Assembly (NCBI GenBank): GCA_021775095.1
Contig: JAJFII010000104.1
Span: forward strand, 1 to 64,000
DNA: 64,000 nucleotides
Source: Rhodospirillales bacterium
Lineage (GTDB): Bacteria > Pseudomonadota > Alphaproteobacteria > Rhodospirillales > Casp-alpha2
Direction of reading: 5' to 3'
This document shows, piece after piece, positions 1-8,246 of the stretch. The translations under genes were made by a program, and so were the position numbers. Below the pieces are notes generated by a model that saw only the letters and a program-made list of their open reading frames with translations, had not been told where the DNA came from and did no database searches. The stretch's first letter is position 1; every line of letters begins with the position of its first letter.

Positions 1-164
1 TCCGGGTGGCGTCCCTGCAGGGCATAAACCTGCTGAAAAACACCTGGCACGGGGTCCTGGCACCGATCAAAGACGATGCGGTCTTCGCCGTCGTTGATCG
101 CATTGGTGAGGGCAATAATCTGCAGGAATATGACCTGCCAACTCCTTATCTGATAACCGAATAG
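1..164 (+). CDS. C-terminal end of an unrecognised protein (cut by window edge)
   Basis: An open frame enters from the left edge, with codons starting at position 3, and ends at TAG 162-164, giving about 53 C-terminal residues that end in PTPYLITE. Codon choice looks coding. The fragment is too short and lacks any motif that lets me name a family. It ends about 115 bases before the convergent IclR-type regulator stops, so it belongs to a neighbouring transcription unit. Whether it relates to the glyoxylate locus cannot be judged from here. Confidence 0.5.
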   Translation, partial: RVASLQGINLLKNTWHGVLAPIKDDAVFAVVDRIGEGNNLQEYDLPTPYLITE

Positions 165-280
165 TTGTCGATAGTCTGGGTCCCTATAGCCACGCCTTGC
201 CCGACCTGCTCGGTTGAGGGAGGTTGCATGCCGTTGGCAGAACTGTTCACCCTCTTCCCATTTGTCACTGTTTCCATTTG

Positions 281-1114
281 TCACTGGTTGCGGGGTTCAC
301 CGCCGATCAGTCGGGTGACCTGTGCCGCGGCTTCGACGACTTTCGCCGATAACTCGGGCATGACCCGGTCGGAAAACCGTGCGGTTGGGCCGGAAATTGA
401 AATGCCGGCAAGGGCGTTGCCCCGTGCGTCATAAATAGGAGCCGCAAGACAGCGCATCCCGGAAAACCGCTCTTCGTCATCCAGCGCCCAGCCACGGGTC
501 CGGATTTTGTTAAGTTCTTTGAACAGGTTTTGCGGAGACGTCAGTGTTTTCGACGTGAATTCGGGCAGGCCTTTTTTATGCAAAATATCCTCAACGTCTT
601 TGCGATCGAGTTCCGACAAAAGAATTTTTCCAATACCGGAAGCATGCATCGCGGTTCGGGTGCCCGGCGGAAAGAACGCCCGAATAGGATTGGCGGTTTC
701 GACCTGGCTTAAGAAAACCACATCCCCGGTATTGGCGATGGCAATATTGGCGGTTTCCCCAGTGACTTCAACCAATTGACGCATCACTTCCAGGCTCGCT
801 TCAATCAGATTGTTGCGATGCATGAAGGCATTGCCGATGCGGAACGCTTCAACACCAATAAACCATTCCTGGGAGGAGTCTTGCAATTCTACCATGTTGT
901 TTTTTTGCAGAGTTACGAGCAACCGGAGAGCCGAAGAAGGCGGCATGCCAACCCGCAAGGCGAGATCCGACAGGGTCATTTTTCCCGAGGCGGCCAGGGC
1001 TTTTAGCAGACGTATGCCACGGTCTAGCGCCTGTACGGTTCCAACATCTTCATCCAGGGCCTGCTTTCGCGGACGTCCCCGGCGTCGGGCGGGCGGGTCA
1101 TTTGTCTGTGGCAT
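281..1114 (-). CDS. bhcR: IclR-family regulator, probable BhcR of the beta-hydroxyaspartate cycle
   Basis: A 277-residue IclR-type regulator. A basic RRRGRPRK stretch comes first, then a winged HTH (VQALDRGIRLLKAL onward, with the recognition-helix region around MPPSSALRLL), then the IclR effector domain (FFPPGTRTAMHASGIGK and the GMRCLAAPIYD strand). The frame is open upstream to 1168, but the ATG at 1114 gives the usual IclR N-terminus, so I prefer it. It is divergent from bhcABCD, which is how BhcR is placed in Paracoccus denitrificans, where BhcR binds the bhc promoter and responds to glyoxylate. Assignment as BhcR rests on that context. The fold is certain, the effector is inferred. Confidence 0.85.
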   Translation of the reverse strand: MPQTNDPPARRRGRPRKQALDEDVGTVQALDRGIRLLKALAASGKMTLSDLALRVGMPPSSALRLLVTLQKNNMVELQDSSQEWFIGVEAFRIGNAFMHRNNLIEASLEVMRQLVEVTGETANIAIANTGDVVFLSQVETANPIRAFFPPGTRTAMHASGIGKILLSELDRKDVEDILHKKGLPEFTSKTLTSPQNLFKELNKIRTRGWALDDEERFSGMRCLAAPIYDARGNALAGISISGPTARFSDRVMPELSAKVVEAAAQVTRLIGGEPRNQ

Positions 1115-1224
1115 ATATATTTTGCTTTCGAGCCTATGGTTAAACAGTGCTAAGTAGATTAAACGCATTAAAATTATTTATCAAAAAAATAATCCAAAAT
1201 AAATAAAAAAATATTTAATTATTT

Positions 1225-1239
1225 ATAACAAGTAGTTAT
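1225..1239. promoter_or_regulatory. Candidate operator for the IclR-type regulator
   Basis: ATAAC and GTTAT form perfect 5-base inverted arms around a 5-base centre, a 15-bp palindrome of the size IclR proteins often bind. It lies in the very AT-rich space between bhcR and bhcA, about 40 bases upstream of the candidate -35. In such AT-rich DNA short palindromes arise by chance. A second, purely A/T-armed inverted repeat (7-base arms) lies at 1173-1193. Confidence 0.3.
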
Positions 1240-1277
1240 GATTATAATATCAATTAAAATTAAATATATCAGAAAAA

Positions 1278-1306
1278 TTGACTTCAATTACTTTTCCCCG
1301 CATGAT
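1278..1306 (+). promoter_or_regulatory. Candidate sigma70-type promoter of bhcABCD
   Basis: TTGACT (1278-1283) and CATGAT (1301-1306) are separated by exactly 17 bases, which places transcription start near 1313, about 24 bases before the bhcA ATG. A GGAGG ribosome site follows at about 1326. The -35 matches the consensus in five of six positions. The start site is inferred from sequence only. Confidence 0.45.
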
Positions 1307-1336
1307 CCCGGCCATTGTCTCTAGCGGAGGATCCCC

Positions 1337-2545
1337 ATGTCAGCCCATTTACCTATTTTTGGTGGCCAGAACCCTGTCTTCATTCCGGGCCCAACGAATA
1401 TTCCCGACCGGTTACGCTATGCCATGAGCATTCAGACGACCGACCATCGAGCCCCGGATTTTGTCGAGTTGTTAGAACCGTTGTTGGCAGACCTGAAAAA
1501 GGTATTTAAGACAACCACCGGAAAAATCATTACCTTCCCATCGACCGGGACCGGCGGTTGGGAGGCGGCTATTACCAATACACTTTCACCCGGTGACAAA
1601 GTTCTGGTGGCGCGTTTTGGTATGTTTTCCCATCGCTGGATCGATCTCTGCCAGCGCCATAACCTGGACGTCGAAATCATTGACTGCGAGTGGGGGCAGG
1701 GGGCACCGGCAGATCTTTATGGTGAACGGCTGGCGGCAGACCGCGAACATAAGATCAAGGCCGTATTAGTAACCCACAATGAAACCGCCACGGGCGTGCG
1801 CAGCGATGTCAATGCCGTGCGCCAGGCCATGGATACAACCAATCATCCGGCGCTGCTTTATGTGGATTGCGTCAGCTCCTTGGCCTGCATGGATTTTCGG
1901 ATGGACGAGTGGGGCGTAGACCTGGCCGTTTCCGGGTCACAAAAAGGATTTATGCTGGCCGCCGGTATGGCCATTGTTGGGGTTAGTGAAAAAGCCCTGG
2001 CTGCCGCAGAAACGGCAAAATGCCCAAGGTGTTTTTTCGATTTTCGCGATATGGCCGGAGCCAATGCGTCCGGCGGTTTCCCTTATACACCACCGTTGCA
2101 GATCATGTACGGTCTTGGCGAAAGCTTGAAACTGTTGCTTGAGGAAGGGTTGGACAATGTATTCGCGCGGCATTTCCGTACGGCGGAAGGCGTCCGTGAA
2201 GCGACACGCGCCTGGGGACTGGATCTTTGTGCAAAACGGCCGAGCCTCTATTCCGATACGGTCAGTGCTGTTTTTGTGCCTGAAGGGTTAAATAGCGATG
2301 ATCTGACCAACCATGCATTTGAGGTCTACGGCATATCCTTTGGTGTCGGCCTTGGGCAAATGGCTGGCAAGGCGTTCAGGATCGGGCATTTGGGATCCTT
2401 GACGGATGCCATGGCGCTTTCTGGCATTGCGATCCTGGAAATGGCCATGAAGGATTTAAATTATCCCATTCAATTGGGCAGCGGCGTCGCCGCGACGCAG
2501 GATTATTACCGCAAATCCGCATGTCCCGTGGAAATCGCGGCCTAA
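1337..2545 (+). CDS. bhcA: Aspartate-glyoxylate aminotransferase BhcA
   Basis: A 402-residue class V (fold type I) PLP aminotransferase. IPGPTNIPDRLR opens the protein near residue 16 and FPSTGTGGWEAAITNTLSPGD follows. The PLP lysine is K203 in SGSQKGFML, after the cofactor-binding aspartate in YVDCVSS. By family knowledge BhcA transfers the amino group of aspartate to glyoxylate, giving oxaloacetate and glycine, the entry step of the cycle. The tail PIQLGSGVAATQDYYR is typical of BhcA-like sequences as I know them. The start has a clear GGAGG. It is the first gene of bhcABCD. General serine-glyoxylate aminotransferases are related, but the four-gene context makes BhcA the best call. Confidence 0.93.
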   Translation: MSAHLPIFGGQNPVFIPGPTNIPDRLRYAMSIQTTDHRAPDFVELLEPLLADLKKVFKTTTGKIITFPSTGTGGWEAAITNTLSPGDKVLVARFGMFSHRWIDLCQRHNLDVEIIDCEWGQGAPADLYGERLAADREHKIKAVLVTHNETATGVRSDVNAVRQAMDTTNHPALLYVDCVSSLACMDFRMDEWGVDLAVSGSQKGFMLAAGMAIVGVSEKALAAAETAKCPRCFFDFRDMAGANASGGFPYTPPLQIMYGLGESLKLLLEEGLDNVFARHFRTAEGVREATRAWGLDLCAKRPSLYSDTVSAVFVPEGLNSDDLTNHAFEVYGISFGVGLGQMAGKAFRIGHLGSLTDAMALSGIAILEMAMKDLNYPIQLGSGVAATQDYYRKSACPVEIAA

Positions 2546-2625
2546 TTAAACTCCTTGGGCAAAACCGGAGCGAACGGATGTACGCGTGATCCTGTCGTTG
2601 CAAAAATTTTGACGAGTTTGGGGTT

Positions 2626-2654
2626 GTTGCGACGCTTTAACAACACGCCGCAAC
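2626..2654 (+). other. Inverted repeat in the bhcA-bhcB gap
   Basis: GTTGCG (2626-2631) and CGCAAC (2649-2654) are perfect arms around a 17-base loop, ending 21 bases before the bhcB ATG. The 130-base gap is much longer than the 17-18 base gaps between the other bhc genes. The hairpin could adjust mRNA stability or bhcB translation. There is no T-tract, so it is not a classic terminator. I see no riboswitch core here. Confidence 0.35.
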
Positions 2655-2675
2655 TGCTCTCGTAAAGGAAACAGT

Positions 2676-3629
2676 ATGTACATTCCAACATTTGACGACG
2701 TGATTGCCGCCCATGAACGGATCCATCCGTACATTCACCGGACGCCCGTGCTGACCAGCACCTACTTCAATGAACGGACCGGTGCGGAGCTGTATTTTAA
2801 ATGTGAAAATTTTCAGAAAGCCGGTGCCTTCAAAGCCCGCGGTGCCAGCAACGCGGTCTTTGGTCTGAACGACCAACAGGCGGCAAAGGGCGTGGCCACC
2901 CATAGTTCCGGAAATCATGGATTATCACTCAGTTATGCGGCCGGTCGCCGAGGTATCAAAGCAACTGTAGTGATGCCACGTACGGCGCCGGAAGCCAAAA
3001 AACAGGCGGTGCGGGGATATGGAGGAACGGTTGTTGAGTGTGAACCCAGTACATCATCCCGGGAATCGGTGTTTGCCGAAGTGGTTGCCCAATCGGGTGC
3101 GGATTTTATTCACCCCTACAACGACCATCGGGTCATCGCCGGGCAGGCGACCTGCGCAAAGGAACTGTTTGAAGACGTCGGCGCACTGGACGCGGTTATT
3201 GCACCGATCGGCGGCGGCGGTATGATTTCCGGGTCTTGTTTGTCACTTTCCCATATGGCGTCTCGAACAAAAATTTATGCAGCGGAACCAAAAAATGCAG
3301 ACGATGCTTGTCGGTCCTTAGCGGCCGGGCATATTATTGCAGATGACGCACCAGAAACGGTCGCCGATGGATTGAAGGTACCCCTCAAAGAACTGACTTG
3401 GCATTTTGTCTCCAATCATGTCACCGATATTTTGACGGTAACGGAAGAGGAAATCGTCGATGCCATGTTCCTGACATGGCAGCGCATGAAAATTGTAATG
3501 GAACCGTCGTCGGCCGTGCCGATTGCGGCGATTTTAAAAAACCCGGCTGTTTTTGCTGGAAAACGTATCGGTGTGATCATTACCGGCGGCAATGTGGATT
3601 TGAAAAAACTGCCCTGGTTTAGCGCCTAA
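2676..3629 (+). CDS. bhcB: beta-hydroxyaspartate dehydratase BhcB
   Basis: A 317-residue fold-type II PLP enzyme of the serine/threonine dehydratase family. The PLP lysine is K53 in AGAFKARGASN, THSSGNHG binds substrate, and the phosphate-binding glycine loop GGGGM is at about 179-183. EPSSAVP near the C-terminus is also family-typical. In the cycle BhcB removes water from (2R,3S)-beta-hydroxyaspartate to give iminosuccinate. Start has AAAGGA nine bases upstream. Its place between bhcA and bhcC, plus the MYIPTFDDVIAAHERI-type N-terminus, distinguishes it from an ordinary threonine dehydratase. No C-terminal ACT domain is present, as expected. Confidence 0.92.
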   Translation: MYIPTFDDVIAAHERIHPYIHRTPVLTSTYFNERTGAELYFKCENFQKAGAFKARGASNAVFGLNDQQAAKGVATHSSGNHGLSLSYAAGRRGIKATVVMPRTAPEAKKQAVRGYGGTVVECEPSTSSRESVFAEVVAQSGADFIHPYNDHRVIAGQATCAKELFEDVGALDAVIAPIGGGGMISGSCLSLSHMASRTKIYAAEPKNADDACRSLAAGHIIADDAPETVADGLKVPLKELTWHFVSNHVTDILTVTEEEIVDAMFLTWQRMKIVMEPSSAVPIAAILKNPAVFAGKRIGVIITGGNVDLKKLPWFSA

Positions 3630-3647
3630 CCTGAAAGGAATTTACAG

Positions 3648-4811
3648 ATGAAAGACAATAGGGATCCGGTTGAGTATGAAGTTGGTTATAACATACCGGC
3701 AGCTTTGGGCATGGGCGAAAGTGATATTCAAACCCCGTGTCTGGTTGTCGATCTGGACGCGCTCGAACGCAATATCAAAAAGATGGGGCAGTTGACCAAG
3801 GACATGGGTGTGCGCCATCGGGTGCACGGGAAAATGCATAAATCCGTCGACGTGGCGTTGCTGCAACAGGAGTTGGGTGATGCCTGCGGTGTGTGTTGCC
3901 AAAAAGTCAGTGAAGCCGAGGCCTTTGTTCGTGGCGGTATAACCGACGTGCTGGTCTCCAATCAAGTGAGGGATCCGGCAAAAATCGATCGCCTTGCCCG
4001 TTTACCCAAACTCGGCGCTCGTACCATTGTCTGTATCGATGACCTGGACAACGTTGCAGAACTGTCGAGCGCCGCGCAAAAACACGGGACGACAATCGAA
4101 TGTCTTGTCGAAATCGATTGTGGTGCCGGACGCTGTGGGGTGACAACGACGGCAGCTGTGGTTGAGATTGCGACGGCGATTGCCGCTGCGCCGGGACTGA
4201 CCTTTACCGGCATTCAGGCCTACCAGGGGGCGATGCAGCATCTCGATAAATTTGACGACCGCAAAGCAAAAATTGACATTGCCGTGGCCATGGTAACGGA
4301 TGCAGTGAACGGCCTCATATCCAAGGGGTTGGCCTGCGATATTGTTGGTGGTGGTGGAACCGGAAGTTATTATTTTGAAGGAAAATCCGGCGTCTTTAAT
4401 GAATTGCAGTGTGGGTCCTATGCCTTCATGGATGCCGACTATGGGCGTATTCTGGACAAGGACGGAAATCGCATCGACGCCGGCGAATGGGAAAACGCCC
4501 TGTTTATCCTGACCTCCGTGATGAGCCATGCGAAAGCCGACAAGGCGATCTGTGATGCGGGCTTGAAGGCACAAAGTGTTGATTCCGGTTTGCCTGTGAT
4601 TTATGGCCGCAAGGACGTGGAATATGTCAAATGCTCAGATGAACACGGCGTCATTGCCGACCCCACGGGGGCCTTGGCGGTTAACGAAAAACTTAAACTT
4701 GTACCGGGGCATTGTGACCCGACGTGTAATGTCCACGATTGGTATGTGGGCGTGAGAAACGGCAAGGTCGAAAAACTATGGCCGGTTACCGCCCGTGGAC
4801 TGGCCTACTAA
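3648..4811 (+). CDS. bhcC: beta-hydroxyaspartate aldolase BhcC
   Basis: A 387-residue fold-type III PLP enzyme (alanine-racemase-like barrel plus D-threonine-aldolase C-terminal domain). The PLP lysine is in RVHGKMHKS (K62). The metal-binding His/Cys pair is in PGHCDPTCN near the C-terminus, as in metal-dependent D-threonine aldolases. BhcC condenses glycine with glyoxylate to (2R,3S)-beta-hydroxyaspartate, the C-C bond forming step. It sits 18 bases after bhcB and 17 before bhcD, so it is almost certainly translated from the same message. D-threonine/D-serine aldolase is the alternative by fold alone. Confidence 0.92.
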   Translation: MKDNRDPVEYEVGYNIPAALGMGESDIQTPCLVVDLDALERNIKKMGQLTKDMGVRHRVHGKMHKSVDVALLQQELGDACGVCCQKVSEAEAFVRGGITDVLVSNQVRDPAKIDRLARLPKLGARTIVCIDDLDNVAELSSAAQKHGTTIECLVEIDCGAGRCGVTTTAAVVEIATAIAAAPGLTFTGIQAYQGAMQHLDKFDDRKAKIDIAVAMVTDAVNGLISKGLACDIVGGGGTGSYYFEGKSGVFNELQCGSYAFMDADYGRILDKDGNRIDAGEWENALFILTSVMSHAKADKAICDAGLKAQSVDSGLPVIYGRKDVEYVKCSDEHGVIADPTGALAVNEKLKLVPGHCDPTCNVHDWYVGVRNGKVEKLWPVTARGLAY

Positions 4812-4828
4812 TTATTCAGGAGACTGTA

Positions 4829-5794
4829 ATGCTGATTGTTTCGGAAGAAACCTGCCAGGAAGTTGTTGGACGATCCGACGCCTTCACCGCCATTGAAAAT
4901 ATTTTTGCGGCCATGGCCAGGGGCGATGCTTATAATTTTCCAGTGATCCGGGAAGCCATTGGCCATGCCGATGCCCTGTACGGGTTTAAGTCGGGTTTTG
5001 ACCGGGCCGGTCTGGTGCTTGGTGTAAAAGCCGGTGGTTACTGGCCGGATAACATGAAAAAAAACCTGACCAACCACCAGTCGACAGTGTTTCTGTTCGA
5101 CCCGGATACGGGGCGCATCAGCGCCGTGGTGGCTGGTAATTATTTAACGGCGGTTCGGACCGCCGCCTCCAGCTCGGTTTCCATCGCCCATCTTTCAAGA
5201 AACGAGTCCAAGGTGTTGGGCATGATCGGTGCCGGTCACCAGTCGAAGTTTCAGCTTCGGGCGGCTGTCGAACAAAGAGATTTTGAGAAAGTAGTTGCCT
5301 GGAATGTGCACCCTGAAATGCTGCCGAGCCTGGGTGAGGTTGCGACCCAGCTGGGATTGCCATTTGAAGCGGTAGAGTTGGATCAATTGGGCGCACAGGC
5401 GGATGTAATCATCAGTATCACATCGGCCTTTGAGCCGTTATTGATGAACGGTTGGGTCAAACCGGGAACCCACGTGGCCTGTATGGGGACCGATACGGCG
5501 GGTAAACAGGAAGTGGACCCGGCCCTGCTTGGGCGGGCAACGGTCTTCACGGATGAAATTGCCCAGGCGATTTCCATCGGTGAGTGCCAACACGCCGTCC
5601 AGTCGGGGCAATTATCGGAAAATGACATTACGGCCATTGGTGAGGTCATCAATCAAACCCACCCTGGGCGCACCTCCGATGACGAAATTACCCTGTTTGA
5701 TGGAACCGGAGTTGGCCTCCAGGACCTGGCCGTTGCATCGGTCGCCGCTAACCTGGCGGCGTCCCGGGGAAAAGCCCGGGAAGTGGATTTTTGA
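4829..5794 (+). CDS. bhcD: Iminosuccinate reductase BhcD
   Basis: A 321-residue member of the ornithine cyclodeaminase/mu-crystallin family with an N-terminal alpha/beta domain and a Rossmann domain (KVLGMIGAGHQSKFQLRA near 130-150). In the cycle it reduces iminosuccinate to aspartate with NAD(P)H, which regenerates the amino donor for BhcA. The frame is open upstream, but ATG 4829 has AGGAG eight bases before it and gives the family N-terminus MLIVSEETCQEVV. Last gene of the operon, followed by a strong terminator. Confidence 0.92.
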   Translation: MLIVSEETCQEVVGRSDAFTAIENIFAAMARGDAYNFPVIREAIGHADALYGFKSGFDRAGLVLGVKAGGYWPDNMKKNLTNHQSTVFLFDPDTGRISAVVAGNYLTAVRTAASSSVSIAHLSRNESKVLGMIGAGHQSKFQLRAAVEQRDFEKVVAWNVHPEMLPSLGEVATQLGLPFEAVELDQLGAQADVIISITSAFEPLLMNGWVKPGTHVACMGTDTAGKQEVDPALLGRATVFTDEIAQAISIGECQHAVQSGQLSENDITAIGEVINQTHPGRTSDDEITLFDGTGVGLQDLAVASVAANLAASRGKAREVDF

Positions 5795-5900
5795 AGTCAG
5801 AATAAAGTCACCCGACTAACCCGGTTAACGGGGCGGGTTTAGATCTTCAGATGTGCCACCGGTGGCGGTGAACCAAAGCTCTTGAAAACTAACTCGTTAA

Positions 5901-5936
5901 AAAAACCGCTGACGGGGCAATGTCAGCGGTTTTTTT
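5901..5936. terminator. Bidirectional intrinsic terminator
   Basis: A perfect stem AAAAACCGCTGAC / GTCAGCGGTTTTT with an 8-base loop (5914-5921). A-run on one flank and T-run on the other make it work for both strands. It ends bhcABCD (plus) and the TRAP operon (minus), whose last small gene stops at 5940. Confidence 0.9.
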
Positions 5937-5939
5937 ATC

Positions 5940-6065
5940 TTAGGAAAACCCGTCGGACAGGGCGAACATCACATAGGTTATGAAAATCCCAAACCCGATA
6001 CCGGCGATCCACGGCCAGGGGCCATACATTTTCATTTCGTCATCGTGCGCATCTTCATCAATCAT
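5940..6065 (-). CDS. 41-residue single-pass membrane protein, third gene of the TRAP operon
   Basis: A short frame preceded by GGGAGG with good spacing. The product has an acidic start (MIDEDAHDDEMKMYGPWPW), then a hydrophobic helix of about 18 residues (IAGIGFGIFITYVMFAL) and a short polar tail. It lies 23 bases after dctQM and 4 bases before the shared terminator, so it should be transcribed with the transporter. I do not recognise a family. It could be a small TRAP accessory or stability factor, which is inference from position only. Strong ribosome site and membrane pattern argue that it is a real gene. Confidence 0.7.
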   Translation of the reverse strand: MIDEDAHDDEMKMYGPWPWIAGIGFGIFITYVMFALSDGFS

Positions 6066-6088
6066 TTTTTTGCCTCCCGGCAGAACGG

Positions 6089-8131
6089 TTAGTTATTAAG
6101 AAGTTTGGGCAGGTACAGGGCAATTTCCGGTACGAACATGACGGTCATCAGGCCAATGATCTGCAGGCCGATAAACGGGATCACCGAGGCGAATATTTCC
6201 TGCAGGGTCACGTCCTTGGGGGCAACCGATTTCAACCAGAAACAGGCCGGTCCGAACGGCGGTGACAGGAAATAGATCTGAATGTTCATGACAAACAGAA
6301 CCCCGAACCAGACGGCTGCCCATTCCGGCTCCATTCCCAGTTCCGGTGCCAAAGTCACAATTACCGGGGCAAAAACCGGCACCGTAATAAAGGCAATCGC
6401 AATCCATTCCATGAAAGTTCCGAGGATCACCAGGATGCCCATCATCACGAAGATAATGCCAATGGCCGGTAATCCAAGGCCGGTGAACAGACTCCGCATG
6501 AAGTCAGCACCGCCAATCAGATTATAGATACCGACAAAGGCAATGGCACCGAGAATCAACCAGATGATGGTGCCCACCGTCGACATGGTTCCGGCCAGGG
6601 CCTGTTGCATGAGCGGCCAGCTGAATTTGTTGCGAACAGCGGCAACAACCATGCCGCCGATGACGCCAACGCCTGCCGCTTCCGTGACCGACGCAATACC
6701 GCCATATATGGAGCCCATGACACAGGCAATCAAAAGCACACATAAGACAACGGCAAACAACCGTTCTTTTGAGAGTTTGGTGTCGCCTCCGGTCATTTCC
6801 GCAACTTCCTTAGCCGTCGGTGCCAAGGAAGGATTGAGATGGCAACGGATCAGAACAAACACCGCATAGAAAAATGCCAGCATCAGGCCAGGGAAAGCGC
6901 CGGCCAAGAACAGGTCGCCGATGGAAATTTCGGCAGACAGGGCATATACGATCATAATGATACTGGGCGGTATCAGGGTTGCCAGGGAACCCGATGCGCA
7001 GATCACGCCGATCGACAGCTTTCGATCATAACCCAGCCGCAGCATTTGCGGTAAAGCAACCAGACCAAGCATCACGATCTCACCACCCATAACCCCGGAC
7101 ATGGCCGCCAAAATCACGGCCACGGCAATGGTTTGTACGGCAACACCGCCACGCAGATTGCCGGCAAAGATCGACATGGCGTCGAACAAGTCCTTGGCAA
7201 TACCGGCGCGTTCCAGAATGGAGGCCATCAAAACGAACAAAGGCACCGCTACCAGGGGGTATTTTTCAAGCAAACCAAAGGCGTTGCTGGAGACCAGATA
7301 CAGCCCTCTGGGGCCAAAAAACAACAGGGCACAGAGCACGGAAACAATGAGGGTAACGATGCCCAGCGGCATGCCCGTCATCATCAGGAATACCAAAGTG
7401 ACAACAATACCAAAGCTGATTATCCCAAGGCCCCACTCGCGGGCTTCGAAATAGGCGGTAGGATCAACAGCCAGCAGAAAACTTGCAAATACCCCGTCCA
7501 GGGAACCGATGGCGCTTTCTTCACCCATGTAATGGGTGAGGACCTGTACAATCATTCGCAAGATGACAAAAATTGCCGCCGCAATGACGACATTTTGCCA
7601 GAAAGGCGACGAAAAATGGCGTTTTAAATTGACGAACAATTGAACCAGATAAACGATCGAGCCAAAGGTCAGGGCAATTTTTAATAACATGGGGGCGGGC
7701 GAATTAAACGAACTGCCAACCCGCTCGATAACGTCAATGGATTCGAGCGATTGTACCAGGGTATCACTGGCCAGCAGGAACAGGGCGATAACACCCACCA
7801 CCATGGCTACCAGATCAAGCCACCAGCGTTTGTTTTCACTGACCAACAAATAAATAACGGTAATGCCGATATGGCGTTTATGGAAGGTAATGTAACCGGC
7901 CGACAACATCCAGGCCGTGGCACAGAGCACCATGACCACTTCAAAGGCCCATTGGGTCGGTGCGTTAAAAACATAACGCATAACGACTTCATAGACGGTG
8001 ACCAGGGCACAGAGCAAATACAGCTGACCTACGGCAAGACCGCTGAAGCGACTGAAATGATCAATCGCATTTTCGACCTTAGATTTGGGAATTGAGATAT
8101 CGACAGCCGGTGCTGTGGTTTGAATGTCCAT
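6089..8131 (-). CDS. dctQM: TRAP transporter fused small/large permease (DctQM)
   Basis: A 680-residue inner-membrane protein. The first ~230 residues form the four-helix DctQ domain (VMRYVFNAPTQWAFEVVMVLCATAWML is its hallmark region). The remainder is the 12-helix DctM permease, with GVMGGEIVMLGLVALPQMLRLGYD, GSLATLIPPSIIMIVYA and the C-terminal GPACFWLKSV stretch. It carries out Na+-driven uptake of a carboxylate handed over by DctP. The frame extends to 8191 through a GTG start, but ATG 8131 gives the better N-terminus and leaves the intergenic hairpin outside the gene. Co-transcribed with dctP. Substrate unknown. Confidence 0.92.
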   Translation of the reverse strand: MDIQTTAPAVDISIPKSKVENAIDHFSRFSGLAVGQLYLLCALVTVYEVVMRYVFNAPTQWAFEVVMVLCATAWMLSAGYITFHKRHIGITVIYLLVSENKRWWLDLVAMVVGVIALFLLASDTLVQSLESIDVIERVGSSFNSPAPMLLKIALTFGSIVYLVQLFVNLKRHFSSPFWQNVVIAAAIFVILRMIVQVLTHYMGEESAIGSLDGVFASFLLAVDPTAYFEAREWGLGIISFGIVVTLVFLMMTGMPLGIVTLIVSVLCALLFFGPRGLYLVSSNAFGLLEKYPLVAVPLFVLMASILERAGIAKDLFDAMSIFAGNLRGGVAVQTIAVAVILAAMSGVMGGEIVMLGLVALPQMLRLGYDRKLSIGVICASGSLATLIPPSIIMIVYALSAEISIGDLFLAGAFPGLMLAFFYAVFVLIRCHLNPSLAPTAKEVAEMTGGDTKLSKERLFAVVLCVLLIACVMGSIYGGIASVTEAAGVGVIGGMVVAAVRNKFSWPLMQQALAGTMSTVGTIIWLILGAIAFVGIYNLIGGADFMRSLFTGLGLPAIGIIFVMMGILVILGTFMEWIAIAFITVPVFAPVIVTLAPELGMEPEWAAVWFGVLFVMNIQIYFLSPPFGPACFWLKSVAPKDVTLQEIFASVIPFIGLQIIGLMTVMFVPEIALYLPKLLNN

Positions 8132-8160
8132 GGTTTTCGCCTGTAATTCTAATATGCGTC

Positions 8161-8184
8161 CGGCCCGCCGAATATCGACGGGCC
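8161..8184 (-). terminator. Intergenic hairpin between dctP and dctQM (attenuator-like)
   Basis: CGGCCCG (8161-8167) and CGGGCCG (8178-8184) make a perfect 7-bp GC-rich stem with a 10-base loop in the 115-base gap. No T-tract follows. Such hairpins downstream of binding-protein genes usually stabilise the upstream message, giving more DctP than permease. Confidence 0.5.
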
Positions 8185-8246
8185 GAAACACAATTTATGG
8201 ATATACTTCTATTGGAAATCTCGGCACATCAGCCGACCCTTGCAAA

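Noticed and set aside
2546-2675. Possible glycine riboswitch before bhcB
   Set aside because: Glycine is a cycle intermediate, so I looked for one. The tandem aptamer core is not present; there is only a simple inverted repeat.
7133-7627. Plus-strand frame of 164 codons within the TRAP permease
   Set aside because: Antisense to a well-supported DctQM; Gln- and His-rich composition is typical of antisense to membrane segments.
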